Part shown: positions 35,640 to 45,524 of the stretch, in pieces
Layout of the letters: the number at the start of each line of letters is the position of its first letter
Position numbering within the stretch: position 1 is the first letter of the stretch
DNA from: Pseudomonas sp. dw_358
Lineage (GTDB): Bacteria; Pseudomonadota; Gammaproteobacteria; Pseudomonadales; Pseudomonadaceae
Reading direction: 5' to 3'
Length of the DNA stretch: 55,932 nt
Assembly: GCF_018449655.1 (NCBI RefSeq)
Contig: NZ_JAAVUX010000027.1
Coordinates: 1 to 55,932, forward strand
The notes under the pieces: generated by a model
What the model was told of the DNA's origin: nothing
Database searches by the model: none
Seen by the model: the letters and a program-made list of their open reading frames with translations, nothing else
Program-made: the position numbers and the translations under genes

Positions 35640-36734
35640 TCAGGCACGTTGCTGCAGGTATTCCCTGACGGCAGCGTGATCACCGCTGAACGCGATCCGC
35701 TCGGCCTTGCTCGCCTGCTGATAGGCGTACATCGGGTCGTAGTACTCGCCGAGCAAGATCTCGATCCATTGCCGGTGAGCGTCAACCTTGCCGGTGGCCA
35801 GCTGCACCTCCAGCGCACTGTCCATGATCGCCGCCAGACGCTGGTAGCGTTCACCCCCCAGGCGCTTGAGATTGCTCGCCAGGCTCTGACGCAGGCGTTC
35901 AGCGAACGCCTGCCGGCCTTCCTCCACGCCGTGGGCCGCGACGAACTCGGCGCACAGGTCGATCACGTAATCATTGAGAATACGCGCGACGCGGTCCTCG
36001 AAACGGTCTTGCAGCCACACCAGCGGCGCGGCCTGCATCTGCCGGAACAGCGCCAACGGCACGGCGCGGCTGCCGATGGCGCGGCCCTCATCTTCCAGCA
36101 CCAGGTGCTCGGCACCCCGCGCGCGCTTCTTGAGAATGTCCACGGCCAGGGCGTTTTCGAAGTCGATCTGTCCGGGCTGGCCATTGACGCGCTTGCCGAA
36201 GCTGGAGCCGCGATGGTTGGCGTGGCCCTCCAGATCCACACCGTTGCCCAGTTCGACCAGTACCTCGGTCTTGCCCGAGCCGGTCAAGCCACCAATCAAC
36301 AGCAGCGGGCACTGCTCGGCCGCTTGTTCGGTGGTTTCGATGAGGAAGCTGCGCATGGCCTTGTAACCGCCCAGCACGCGGGGGTAGACGATACCGGCAA
36401 CGTCCTTGAGCCACTGCTGAGTGATCTGCGACCGCAGGCCGCCGCGAAAGCAGTACAGATAGCCCTCGGGCTGGCGGCGAACGAACTCGACCCAGGCGTC
36501 GATACGCGCCTGCTGGACGTCGCCGGACACCAGTCGGTGGCCCAGTTCAATGGCCGCCTGCTGCCCCTGCTGCTTGTAGGCCGTGCCGACCGCCTCGCGC
36601 TCGGCGTCATTCATCAGCGGCAGGTTGCGGGCGCGGGCAAAAGCGCCTTTGTTGAATTCCACCGGTGCACGAACGTCCATCAACGGGATGTCGTCCAGAA
36701 AAATCTGCCGCAAGTCGGCGCTGTTGTCGCGCAT
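35640..36734 (-). CDS. selU: tRNA 2-selenouridine synthase
   Basis: A 364-residue MnmH/SelU enzyme that replaces sulfur with selenium at the wobble uridine of tRNA. The N-terminal rhodanese domain (DVRAPVEFNKG) carries the active Cys in YLYCFRGGLRSQ, and a P-loop GGLTGSGKTEVL follows. ATG 36734 shares its A with the selD stop (TGATG), so translation is coupled and the longer open frame to 36968 is not used. Known partner of SelD, which supplies selenophosphate. Confidence 0.92.
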   Translation of the reverse strand: MRDNSADLRQIFLDDIPLMDVRAPVEFNKGAFARARNLPLMNDAEREAVGTAYKQQGQQAAIELGHRLVSGDVQQARIDAWVEFVRRQPEGYLYCFRGGLRSQITQQWLKDVAGIVYPRVLGGYKAMRSFLIETTEQAAEQCPLLLIGGLTGSGKTEVLVELGNGVDLEGHANHRGSSFGKRVNGQPGQIDFENALAVDILKKRARGAEHLVLEDEGRAIGSRAVPLALFRQMQAAPLVWLQDRFEDRVARILNDYVIDLCAEFVAAHGVEEGRQAFAERLRQSLASNLKRLGGERYQRLAAIMDSALEVQLATGKVDAHRQWIEILLGEYYDPMYAYQQASKAERIAFSGDHAAVREYLQQRA

Positions 36735-37768
36735 CAGAACACCTCGACCGCGCAGGCCTGTCGCTCGATCAGGGTGCCGATGGGCTTGAGGTCCAGGCCC
36801 AGTTCGGCAGCCGTGCGCAGGAACGCCGCCTGGCCATCGGGGGTGACCGCCACCAACAGGCCACCGCTGGTCTGTGGGTCGCACAGCAGGTTTTGCTGCG
36901 CCTCGCTCAACGGGCCGATGCGCTCGCCGTAACTCTGGAAATTGCGCAGGGTGCCGCCGGGAATGCACCCCTGCTCGATGTAGTGGTCGACACTGGCCAG
37001 ACGCGGCACGGCATCGGCCTCAAGGCGGGCGGTCAGTTGGCTGCCGTCGGCCATTTCCACCAGATGGCCCAGCAGGCCGAAACCGGTGACGTCAGTCATC
37101 GCGGTGACGCCCTCCAGTTTGCCGAAGCGGCTGCCGGCGGTATTGAGTGTGCACATCTGCTCGCAGGCAACGCCCAGGTCGGCATCGCGCAACAGCCCCT
37201 TCTTCTCGGCGGTGGTGAGGATGCCGATGCCCAGGGGCTTGGTCAGGTAAAGGGTGCAACCCAGGGTCGCGGTGTCGTTGCGCTTCATGAAGCGCTTTTC
37301 CACCAGGCCAGTGACCGCCAGGCCGAAGATCGGCTCGGGGGCGTCGATGGAGTGTCCACCTGCCAGGGGGATGCCCGCCGCATCGCAGACCGCGCGACCG
37401 CCGCGAATGACTTCGCGGGCAATTTCCGGCGCCAGCAGGTTGACCGGCCAGCCGAGAATGGCGATGGCCATGATCGGGTCGCCGCCCATGGCGTAGATAT
37501 CGCTGATGGCATTGGTGGCCGCAATACGGCCGAAATCGTAGGGGTCATCGACGATGGGCATGAAGAAATCGGTGGTGGACACCACGCCGCGCTCATCGTC
37601 GATGGCGTACACCGCCGCATCGTCGCGCGAGGCATTGCCCACCCACAGGCGCGGGTCGAGATTCTGCGCGCCACTGCCGGCCAGAATCACCTCCAGCACC
37701 TGGGGCGAGATCTTGCAGCCGCAGCCCGCGCCGTGGCTGTATTGGGTCAAACGGACCGGTGCGCTCAT
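36734..37768 (-). CDS. selD: Selenide, water dikinase (selenophosphate synthetase)
   Basis: A 344-residue enzyme making selenophosphate from selenide and ATP. The N-terminal catalytic loop is GAGCGCKISP with Cys16/Cys18 and Lys19, so this is the Cys form, not a selenocysteine form. The TDFFMPIVDDPYDFG and GGHSIDAPEP blocks are typical. ATG 37768 is preferred to an upstream in-frame start at 37798. It forms a two-gene operon with selU, pointing to selenium use in tRNA. Confidence 0.93.
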   Translation of the reverse strand: MSAPVRLTQYSHGAGCGCKISPQVLEVILAGSGAQNLDPRLWVGNASRDDAAVYAIDDERGVVSTTDFFMPIVDDPYDFGRIAATNAISDIYAMGGDPIMAIAILGWPVNLLAPEIAREVIRGGRAVCDAAGIPLAGGHSIDAPEPIFGLAVTGLVEKRFMKRNDTATLGCTLYLTKPLGIGILTTAEKKGLLRDADLGVACEQMCTLNTAGSRFGKLEGVTAMTDVTGFGLLGHLVEMADGSQLTARLEADAVPRLASVDHYIEQGCIPGGTLRNFQSYGERIGPLSEAQQNLLCDPQTSGGLLVAVTPDGQAAFLRTAAELGLDLKPIGTLIERQACAVEVF

Positions 37769-37832
37769 GGGTTGCCACTCTCTGGGTAAAGAGGGCAAGT
37801 CTAACAGAGCCGGGTCACGGCTATCGCGGGCT

Positions 37833-38993
37833 TCACACCGTCAACGAATGCACCAACTTCGCCAGAAACGCATCGCACAGCTCCAGCTGACTCAGTTCCA
37901 CATACTCATCGGGCTTGTGCGCCTGCTCGATGGAGCCCGGCCCGCAGACCATCACCGGTACTCCCAGGCGCCCGGCGAACAGGCCGCCCTCGGTGCCAAA
38001 CGCGACCTTGAGCTTGCGCGTGTCCGGCGCCAGCAGCGCTTCGATCATGCGCACCGCGGCGCTGGTGGGGTGGGTGTCCAGCCCCGGATAGGCGTTGACC
38101 TGCGTGACCTCGATCTTCGCCATGGGAAAGCGCTCGCGCTGTTCGGCCACCAGACGTGCGGCGCCCTCCTGCAGTTCATCGAGCAATTGCAGCGGGTCAT
38201 CACAGGCCAAGTGGCGAATTTCGAAATCCAGGGTCGCCAGGTGGGGCACGATGTTCAGCGCCTTGCCGCCTTCGAGCTTGCCGACGTGCAGCGTGGTGTA
38301 CGGCACGTCGTAGGCGTCGTCCCGTGCCCCGTCTCGGGCCAGGCGTGCCTGCATTTGGCGCACATCGCCGATGAAATCACAGGCCAGGTGCAAGGCATTG
38401 AGTGCCTGGGGCGCCAGGGAAGAATGCCCTTCCACGCCATGGCAGGCCGCGCGCAAGGCCGCCTTGCCCTTGTGCCCGGTGGCAATCTGCATGGACGTCG
38501 GCTCGCCCACCACGCAGACCATGGGCTTGACCGGCGCCACTTCCAGCAGGTCAAGCAGACGGCGCACGCCGACGCAGCCAATTTCCTCGTCGTAGGACAG
38601 CGCCAGTTGCAGCGGACGCTGGAGCGGCTTGTCGGCGGCCGCGAGCATGGCCGTCACCGCGCAGGCCACAAAGCCCTTCATGTCACAGGTGCCGCGGCCA
38701 TACAGGCGGCCGCCGCGCTCGGTGCAGGCGAACGGCGGCAGCGTCCACGCCTGCCCTTCCACCGGCACTACATCAGTGTGGGCCGAGAGCAGCACGCCGG
38801 GCACCTCGGCGGGGCCGACCGAGGCGAACAGGTTGGCACGGGTACCGTCATCACTGTGGACCAGGGTGCTGTCGATGCCGTGGGCCTGGAAAAGACCTTG
38901 CACCCATTCGATCAATGCCACGTTGGGCGTGAGGGTGACGCTGGGAAAAGCGACGAGGCGTTCGAGGTACTGGCGGGTGGGGCTGGCGGACAT
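37833..38993 (-). CDS. argE: Acetylornithine deacetylase-like M20 metallopeptidase
   Basis: A 386-residue M20-family hydrolase. Zinc-ligand motifs are SAHTDVVPV, GRGTCDMKGF and the catalytic EE in YDEEIGC; a late HKPDEYV supplies the last His. It best fits ArgE, which removes the acetyl group of N-acetylornithine, though related amidohydrolases share these motifs. In many pseudomonads ornithine is made mainly by ArgJ, so the physiological substrate may differ. ATG 38993 is preferred to TTG 39002. No arginine genes flank it. Confidence 0.8.
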   Translation of the reverse strand: MSASPTRQYLERLVAFPSVTLTPNVALIEWVQGLFQAHGIDSTLVHSDDGTRANLFASVGPAEVPGVLLSAHTDVVPVEGQAWTLPPFACTERGGRLYGRGTCDMKGFVACAVTAMLAAADKPLQRPLQLALSYDEEIGCVGVRRLLDLLEVAPVKPMVCVVGEPTSMQIATGHKGKAALRAACHGVEGHSSLAPQALNALHLACDFIGDVRQMQARLARDGARDDAYDVPYTTLHVGKLEGGKALNIVPHLATLDFEIRHLACDDPLQLLDELQEGAARLVAEQRERFPMAKIEVTQVNAYPGLDTHPTSAAVRMIEALLAPDTRKLKVAFGTEGGLFAGRLGVPVMVCGPGSIEQAHKPDEYVELSQLELCDAFLAKLVHSLTV

Positions 38994-39190
38994 GGGAAAC
39001 AAGACCTGACGAAAGAGGCGTTAAAGGCAAGCAGGCTTCGTGCCGCGTTTTTTTGGTGGCCATCGACTCATGCAAAAAAGCACGGAAGTTCAATCTATTT
39101 AGCCATAGTAAGTACTGAATATATTCATTAGTGCTTAATCGATTTATCTGATAATTAAGCCCCCTATCTAACCAGGGCCAGGACCACTTC

Positions 39191-40774
39191 GTGCTAGAGG
39201 TTGAAGACAACCAGTACCCGTTTGCCGAGAGCGAACGGCCCAATGTAGCGGGCGCTCCCTATCTGCCGCCCCATGCGCTGCAACGCCGCATTCGCTATGT
39301 GCTGGTGGCCATTTTCATGAGCATCTCGGGCATCTTTGGCAACAGCCTGGTGACCGGCAACCTGGCGCAGATCGCCGGGGGCTATTTGTCCTATTCGGCC
39401 GATACTGTCTGGCTGATAGGCGCTTACGTGGGCGTGGGCGCCAGCGCCAACATCGTCATGATCAAGGGCCGCCAGCAACTCGGTTTGCCGATGATGCTGT
39501 TCGGTTCGCTGATTCTCTACGTCCTTGCCGCAGCCGCCGATGCGGTGTTCGGCAGTCTGACCACGGCCGTCCTCGCCCGCGCCGCCAACGGTCTTTCCAC
39601 CTCCACCGGGGTGGCGGCCAGCGTCTACTACATGATGTCGGCGCTGCCCAAAAGCCGCCGAATTCTTGCCGTGGCCACGCCCATTGCCTGCGTCCAATTG
39701 GCGCAGCCCCTGGCACGTCTAGTGCCTGTGGATTTCCTGCTGGCTGACCGCAACACCACGTTGCACCTGCTGATCCTCGTGGTGCCGCTGCTGCAAATCA
39801 TCGTGCTGGCCCTCAACCCGTTGCCGCGCACCTACACCATCAAGGTCTTCGAACGCCTGGACTTGCTCACCGGGCCGCTGGTGCTGGCCGGCTTCATCAT
39901 GCTCGCCTGCGCCCTGGCTGCGGGCGAGACCTACTGGTGGACCGAGACCCCGTTTCTGGGCTACCTGCTGATCGGCAGTGCGTTGACCCTGGGCCTGGCG
40001 GTGCTGATCGAATCCCGGCGCACGCACCCGGAGATCGACCTCAAATGGCTGACCAATGGGCACATCGCCGCGTTCATGGGCATCGCCCTGGTGGAGCGCC
40101 TGTCGCTCGGCGTGCAGAGCAGCAGCGTGCCCGGTCTGCTGTCTCTGCGCAGCCTGAACAACGATCAATACCACACGCTGTTCGCCATGGTGGCGCTGTC
40201 GATGGTGGTGGGCATCTTGGTGATGCTCTGCACCCTGAGCCCCAGATCGCTGCTGTTCCAGATGATGGCGGCGCTGGGCTGTATCGCCATGGGGGCAATG
40301 ATCGCCTGCTCCTTCAATGAGCTGGTACGGCCCGACGACCTGATCATTTCCCAGTGCCTGATCGGCTTCGGCACCACGCTGTTTGTCGGGCCTGCGCTGT
40401 TCTTCTGCATTTCGCAGATGCTCAAGCGCGGCACCGAGGTGCTGGTGCCCACGGTGCTGGTGTTCGCCGCCACGCAGAATTTCGGCAGCGTGGTGGGCTC
40501 GGCGCTGCTCAGCAGCGTCCAGTTCGTCAGCCAGAAATACTCGATCGCCGGCTTCGATAACCGTTTCGCCGCGACCAACCCGGTGATCGCACAATGGAGT
40601 TCGTCCACGCTGTCCAGTACCGCCAGCCAACAAGCCTCGGTGATCGGCTACCTGAACAGCTTTCGGCTGGTCACGGTCATCGCCCTGGCCGCCATGGTCG
40701 TGGTGATGATCGCCGCCCTCTACACCGCCTACACGAACCGCGCTCAAGCCCAAGCTGAAGAGAAAACCCATTGA
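39191..40774 (+). CDS. MFS transporter, EmrB/DHA2-like efflux pump
   Basis: A 527-residue protein with about 14 hydrophobic segments, the size of DHA2 drug exporters. The apparent start is GTG 39191 in VLEVEDNQYPFAES, with an AGGA in reach upstream. Its stop overlaps the start of the adaptor gene, so the two form a tripartite-type pump (EmrB/EmrA-like) whose outer-membrane channel would come from elsewhere. The AT-rich 39003-39190 spacer holds its promoter. Confidence 0.84.
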   Translation: MLEVEDNQYPFAESERPNVAGAPYLPPHALQRRIRYVLVAIFMSISGIFGNSLVTGNLAQIAGGYLSYSADTVWLIGAYVGVGASANIVMIKGRQQLGLPMMLFGSLILYVLAAAADAVFGSLTTAVLARAANGLSTSTGVAASVYYMMSALPKSRRILAVATPIACVQLAQPLARLVPVDFLLADRNTTLHLLILVVPLLQIIVLALNPLPRTYTIKVFERLDLLTGPLVLAGFIMLACALAAGETYWWTETPFLGYLLIGSALTLGLAVLIESRRTHPEIDLKWLTNGHIAAFMGIALVERLSLGVQSSSVPGLLSLRSLNNDQYHTLFAMVALSMVVGILVMLCTLSPRSLLFQMMAALGCIAMGAMIACSFNELVRPDDLIISQCLIGFGTTLFVGPALFFCISQMLKRGTEVLVPTVLVFAATQNFGSVVGSALLSSVQFVSQKYSIAGFDNRFAATNPVIAQWSSSTLSSTASQQASVIGYLNSFRLVTVIALAAMVVVMIAALYTAYTNRAQAQAEEKTH

Positions 40775-41877
40775 ACAAAGCGACCGAACCCGCTACCGCG
40801 CAGCCCGATCATCCTGACCACGTGTGGGCGCCGTCCCGGCCTGGCCTGTTGCAGATTGCCGCCATTGCCGTACTGACGGTGATCGCCGTGGTGGTGGTGC
40901 TGTACATCTGGCGGCTGCCGCCGTTCAGCGATAACGGCCCCTACACCGACAATGCCTACGTGCGCGGCTATGTCACGACTCTGGCACCGGAGGTCTCGGG
41001 GCGGCTGATCGCGATCCATGTGCAGGACTACGAAAGGGTGCACAAGGGGCAGCTATTGGCCGAGATCGATCCGTCCACCTACCAGGCCAGCGTCGAGCAG
41101 GCCCGTGCGGACGTCGACTCGGCGCAGAGCGACCTGGACAACAACGTGCAGTCCCAGGCCACTGCGGTGGCCACCCTCGCCGCTCGCCAGGCTTCCCTGG
41201 CCAGCGCCATGGCTGACGCCCAGCGTACCCAAGGCGACTTGCGCCGCGCCCAGGCGCTGGTGGCGGACGGCGGCGTCTCGGTTCAGGGCCGCGACACCAA
41301 CCTGGGTTCGTTCCGTACAGCCAAGGCTTCGGTGGGGGAAGCCCAGGCCAACGTGCGCGTGGCCGAAGCCTCAGTGCGTTCGGAACAAGTGGCCGCCAAA
41401 GGCCTGGCTGCCAAGGTCCAGCAGGCCAAGGCCGCACTGGATTCTGCCAACATCAACCTGGCCCGGACCAAAATCTGGGCGCCATCGGATGGGCAACTGG
41501 GCCGGGTCGAAGCCCATGTGGGCTTGCTGCTCAGCTCCGGCACCACGTTGTTCAGTCTGGTGTCCCCCGAGCGTTGGGTGATTGCCGACTATAAAGAAGC
41601 CCAGACCCATGGCATCGCCGTGGGGCAGAGTGCGCACTTTTCCGTCGACGCCGTGCCGGGCGAGGATTTCCACGGCGTGGTGGAACGCATCGCCCCGGCC
41701 ACCGGCTCGGAGTTTTCCGCGGTGACCTCGGACAACGGCACGGGCAACTTCGTCAAGGTGCCGCAGCGGATCGGCGTGCGGGTCAATATCCCGGCGGACC
41801 AGCACTGGTTTGATCGGCTGCGACCGGGAATGTCGGTGGAGATTACGGTGGATACCCCTGGTGCGGCTCAGCCCTGA
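40771..41877 (+). CDS. HlyD/EmrA-family periplasmic adaptor
   Basis: A 368-residue membrane-fusion protein. One N-terminal transmembrane helix (IAAIAVLTVIAVVVVLYIW) is followed by a lipoyl half (GYVTTLAPEVSGRLIAIHV), a long Ala/Gln-rich coiled coil at about residues 95-225, then the second lipoyl half and beta-barrel. The start is TTG 40771, inside the MFS stop (ATTGA), so expression is coupled. It connects the MFS pump to an outer-membrane channel. Its end overlaps the convergent kinase gene by 10 bp. Confidence 0.87.
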   Translation: MNKATEPATAQPDHPDHVWAPSRPGLLQIAAIAVLTVIAVVVVLYIWRLPPFSDNGPYTDNAYVRGYVTTLAPEVSGRLIAIHVQDYERVHKGQLLAEIDPSTYQASVEQARADVDSAQSDLDNNVQSQATAVATLAARQASLASAMADAQRTQGDLRRAQALVADGGVSVQGRDTNLGSFRTAKASVGEAQANVRVAEASVRSEQVAAKGLAAKVQQAKAALDSANINLARTKIWAPSDGQLGRVEAHVGLLLSSGTTLFSLVSPERWVIADYKEAQTHGIAVGQSAHFSVDAVPGEDFHGVVERIAPATGSEFSAVTSDNGTGNFVKVPQRIGVRVNIPADQHWFDRLRPGMSVEITVDTPGAAQP

Positions 41878-44030
41878 GGCTGCGCACGCACCAGTTCGCT
41901 GACCCTGGCCGCCAACGTATCCACCGCAAACGGCTTGGTCAGCACCTGCATTCCCGGCCCCAGATCGCCCTCGCCCATCACCGCCGCTTCCGCGTAGCCG
42001 GTGATGAACAGGGTTTTGAGTCGAGGCCGCACCTCGCGCCCCGCTTCGGCCATCTGCCGGCCGTTCATGCCGCCAGGCAGGCCGACGTCGGTGATCAGCA
42101 GGTCGATGCGCACATTCGAGCGCAGCACCTTGAGCCCGGCGACGCTGTCGGCGGCCTCGATCACGGCGTAACCCAGCTCGCTCAGGACTTCGGTGAGCAA
42201 CATGCGCACCGTCGGTTCGTCGTCCACCAGCAGGACGGTTTCGCCGATCTTGGCCGGGACCGCCGAGCTTGGATGCAGGTCGCCTTCGCTGCCTGGCGCC
42301 TGGCCGTGGTAACGGGGCAGGAAGATCGACAGGGTCGCGCCCTCGCCTTCGCGCGACTGAATGCGCACCTGCCCCCCTGACTGCTGGGCAAAGCCATAGA
42401 TCATCGACAAGCCCAGGCCGGTGCCCTGGCCAATGGGTTTAGTGGTGAAAAATGGGTCGAAGGCCTTGGCCATGACGTCCGGCGGCATGCCCGAACCGGT
42501 GTCGGTGACCGACAAGGCCAGATAGGCACCTTCCGGCAGTTCGTGTGCACGGGCCGCCTCGGCCTCCAGCCAGCAATTGACGGTCGCAATGGTGATACTG
42601 CCACCGTCAGGCATGGCATCACGGGCGTTGAGGCACAAGTTGAGCAGGGCGTTTTCCAACTGGCTGGCGTCGACCCGGGTCGGCCACAGGCCAGGCGCGG
42701 GTATCGTCTGCAGGTGGATACTGGGGCCGACCGTGCGCTGGATCAGGTCGGTCATGCCGGCCATCAACTGATTCACGTCGGTGGGTCGCGGGTCCAGGGT
42801 CTGGCGCCGGGAAAACGCCAGCAGCCGGTGGGTCAATGCCGCCGCGCGCCGGGCCGCGCCCTGGGCGGTGACGATGTACTTGTCGATGTCCTGCAAACGT
42901 CCTTGGGCGATGCGATGGCTCATCAATTCCAGCGCACCGGAAATCCCCGCCAACAGGTTGTTGAAGTCATGGGCCAGGCCGCCAGTGAGCTGGCCCACGG
43001 CTTCCATTTTCTGCGATTGACGCAGCTGTTCTTCAGCGCGCATCAGTTCGGCCGTGCCTTCGCTGACGCGCTGCTCCAGGGTGTCATTGAGGCTGCGCAA
43101 GGCGGCAATGGCGCGGTCGCGCTCGGCTTCGACAACGCGGCGCTCCTCGACGTCGATCAATACGCCGGGAAAGCGCAGCGGCGTCCCGTCTTCGGCAAAC
43201 TCGACGCGGCCGTTGGCTTCGATCCAGTAGTAGCGACCATCGGAGCGCCGCACGCGGTATTGGTGGGAGTAAGCGCCGCCTCGGGTAACCGCCTCGTTGA
43301 TGGCGGTGATCAGCGCTGCACTGTCGTCGGGATGCACGGTGGCGACTACCTGTTCCAGGCTCAGGCCCTCGCGGCCCAGGGCCGGGTCCAGGTCGAACAC
43401 CCGGGCAAAGGCCTCATCGACGGTGAAGCGATCAGTGGGCAGGTGCCAGTGCCAGGTGCCGATGATCGCCCCTGCTGCCAGCGCCAGCTGCACCCGCTCG
43501 ATGTTTTCCCGGGCCACCGCCTCGCTCATGCGCAGACGCTCCTGGGCCGCGCGACGCTCGGTGACGTCACTGAAGAAAATCGCGATGCGCCGCGCAGCCG
43601 GTTCGTCCACCCGCACGGCACGCACGTCGAACCAGCGCTCGAAGTGCTTTGCGTAGTTTTCGAAGTTGGCCGACTCGCCGGTCTTGGCCACGTGCCCGTA
43701 GGTGTCGAACCAGAACTGCTCCAGGTCCGGGGCAAATTCGCTGACCCATTTGCCCCGCAGGTTGACCCCCGCCTGCTGCTCGAACGCCGGGTTGGCTTCG
43801 ATGAAGCGGTAGTCCACCGGCAGGTCGTCGGCGTCGAACTTGACTTCGACGATGGCGAACGCTGCTTCGATGGTCTCCAGGATCTTGCTGAAGCGTGCTT
43901 CGCTGCGGCGCAGGGCATTTTCGGCGCTGCGGGTGCGGCTGAGGTAACGCTCGCGTGTCTCCTCGACGGCGCGCTGGTGGACCTCGCTGTCGGCGATGGC
44001 GGTACGTTCGAGGGCGGCGCGTAGGCGCAT
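41868..44030 (-). CDS. Hybrid sensor histidine kinase/response regulator with two PAS domains
   Basis: A 720-residue soluble hybrid kinase. Order: N-terminal coiled coil (1-45), PAS 1 (about 40-160), PAS 2 with PAC (about 175-297), HisKA with phospho-His354 in LAHDFNN, HATPase_c (DTGSGMP, TGLGLSM) and a C-terminal receiver with Asp648 (LLITDVGLP). No transmembrane segment is present, so it senses an internal signal. The start is uncertain: the frame runs on upstream to CTG 44069, preceded by GGGGG, which would add LEHLTREELEAEV. It diverges from a diguanylate cyclase. Confidence 0.88.
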   Translation of the reverse strand: MRLRAALERTAIADSEVHQRAVEETRERYLSRTRSAENALRRSEARFSKILETIEAAFAIVEVKFDADDLPVDYRFIEANPAFEQQAGVNLRGKWVSEFAPDLEQFWFDTYGHVAKTGESANFENYAKHFERWFDVRAVRVDEPAARRIAIFFSDVTERRAAQERLRMSEAVARENIERVQLALAAGAIIGTWHWHLPTDRFTVDEAFARVFDLDPALGREGLSLEQVVATVHPDDSAALITAINEAVTRGGAYSHQYRVRRSDGRYYWIEANGRVEFAEDGTPLRFPGVLIDVEERRVVEAERDRAIAALRSLNDTLEQRVSEGTAELMRAEEQLRQSQKMEAVGQLTGGLAHDFNNLLAGISGALELMSHRIAQGRLQDIDKYIVTAQGAARRAAALTHRLLAFSRRQTLDPRPTDVNQLMAGMTDLIQRTVGPSIHLQTIPAPGLWPTRVDASQLENALLNLCLNARDAMPDGGSITIATVNCWLEAEAARAHELPEGAYLALSVTDTGSGMPPDVMAKAFDPFFTTKPIGQGTGLGLSMIYGFAQQSGGQVRIQSREGEGATLSIFLPRYHGQAPGSEGDLHPSSAVPAKIGETVLLVDDEPTVRMLLTEVLSELGYAVIEAADSVAGLKVLRSNVRIDLLITDVGLPGGMNGRQMAEAGREVRPRLKTLFITGYAEAAVMGEGDLGPGMQVLTKPFAVDTLAARVSELVRAQPQG

Positions 44031-44251
44031 GACCTCGGCCTCTAGCTCCTCACGGGTAAGATGTTCCAGAACGACCCCCAGTCGCGCAAGATGGTAGCGG
44101 CAGAACTTTTACACTCAGCCGATCATCGGGTCACGGCTTTTCAGTGGCTATTTGGACAGCGACATGGATTAAAGATCGGCGGCAGCTGCGAAAAAATCAA
44201 ACGGGCGCTTACAATCGCGTTTTTGACTGACCTGCGAAGACCCCTCCGACC

Positions 44252-45409
44252 ATGGCGCTTGACCCTCCTACGCTGCTGATCCTCACCATTGCCCTGGCGG
44301 CCGCAGCAGCGCTGTACCTGGCCGTCGAGTGGCGCAGCGTGCGCGGAGCCCCGTTGCTGTGCTGGAGTGCGGGCTTTGCCACCATCAGCATCGGCTCCTT
44401 GCTGGCACTGCTGCGCAGCAACGGCCTGCTGTTTATCGGTATCTGGTTTGCCAACGGCCTGCTGGTCACCGCCCATTGGCTGTTTCTGCGGGGCGTGGCG
44501 CGGTTCACCCTGACGCGGCTGTCCCGGGCCTGGTACCTGGTGTTCGCGGTGTGGCTGACAATGTTGCTGTTGCCGGGCCCCGTGCCTTGGTCCAGAACCC
44601 TGCTGGTGATCAACTCGCTGCTGGTGGCGCTGCTGACCCTCAGGGCAAGCCTGCTGCTGCGGCCCCATGGTCGCTCGCTGAGCGTGGGCGCGGTGCAATT
44701 GCGCTATGTGTTGCTGGCCCATGGGCTGTTTTATATGGCCAAGACGCTGCCGGCGCTGTTGCCGGGCAGTTTGATCGACCTGACGGCCTTTCGCGGCGAG
44801 ATCATTCAGGTATCGTTGATCGAAGGGTCCATGGCGATCATGTTGATTGCCCTGTCCATGACCGGCACCGAACGCTACCGGCGTGAACAGCAGATCGCCC
44901 GGCTGGCGGCCCGCGATCCGCTGACCGCCCTGTACAACCGCCGCGAACTGGAAAACCGCGCCCAGCGCCTGCTTGAGGAGGTGTCCAGCGCGCGACCCGG
45001 CGCCTTGCTGTTGATTGATATCGACCACTTCAAGTCGGTCAACGACCTGCACGGCCACTCGGCCGGGGACCGGGTTCTGGTGGCGCTCAGTGAAATCATC
45101 CGCGCGCGGCTGCCAGAAGGCGCGCTGGCGGCGCGTTTGGGTGGGGACGAGTTCGTGATCTTGTTGAGCAATGCCTCAAGCGAGCGCATCGTCGCCTTGA
45201 GCACCGCACTGCGCGAGCAGTTTCACCAAGCCGCTGCCGAGGCCTTCGAGACCCCGCAGGCGGTGACCTTGAGCGTCGGTGCGAACCTGTTCGACCAGCC
45301 ACCAGAGAGCCTGGCGGACCTGCTCGAACGAGGTGACGCGGCACTGTATGAATCCAAGCGCGGCGGGCGCAACAGCGTGCGCCTGGTGGATCACACCCTG
45401 GGGACCTGA
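44252..45409 (+). CDS. Membrane-anchored diguanylate cyclase
   Basis: A 385-residue protein. The first 200 residues form about six or seven hydrophobic segments, a MASE-like membrane sensor. The GGDEF domain follows, with active site ARLGGDEF at residues 294-301. It would synthesise cyclic-di-GMP. No RxxD inhibitory site precedes GGDEF (PEGA at that place). It is divergent from the hybrid kinase over 221 bp, a spacing that permits shared control; the link is positional only. Confidence 0.86.
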   Translation: MALDPPTLLILTIALAAAAALYLAVEWRSVRGAPLLCWSAGFATISIGSLLALLRSNGLLFIGIWFANGLLVTAHWLFLRGVARFTLTRLSRAWYLVFAVWLTMLLLPGPVPWSRTLLVINSLLVALLTLRASLLLRPHGRSLSVGAVQLRYVLLAHGLFYMAKTLPALLPGSLIDLTAFRGEIIQVSLIEGSMAIMLIALSMTGTERYRREQQIARLAARDPLTALYNRRELENRAQRLLEEVSSARPGALLLIDIDHFKSVNDLHGHSAGDRVLVALSEIIRARLPEGALAARLGGDEFVILLSNASSERIVALSTALREQFHQAAAEAFETPQAVTLSVGANLFDQPPESLADLLERGDAALYESKRGGRNSVRLVDHTLGT

Positions 45410-45455
45410 AACCCGAACCCGCAGGGCTGATGCTGCGACCCGGTCCGCCGCTATT

Positions 45456-45479
45456 GCGCAGTGATGCCATCGCAGGCAA
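45456..45479. repeat. REP-like element, inverted copy
   Basis: Positions 45456-45477 are the reverse complement of 24618-24639 at 21 of 22 bases. It sits in the spacer between the diguanylate cyclase and the convergent xenA stop, a usual place for REP sequences. Confidence 0.55.
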
Positions 45480-45524
45480 CCCTGGAATCGCGCACAGGCT
45501 GGGCCTCAGGCTTGAATCCGGCCT

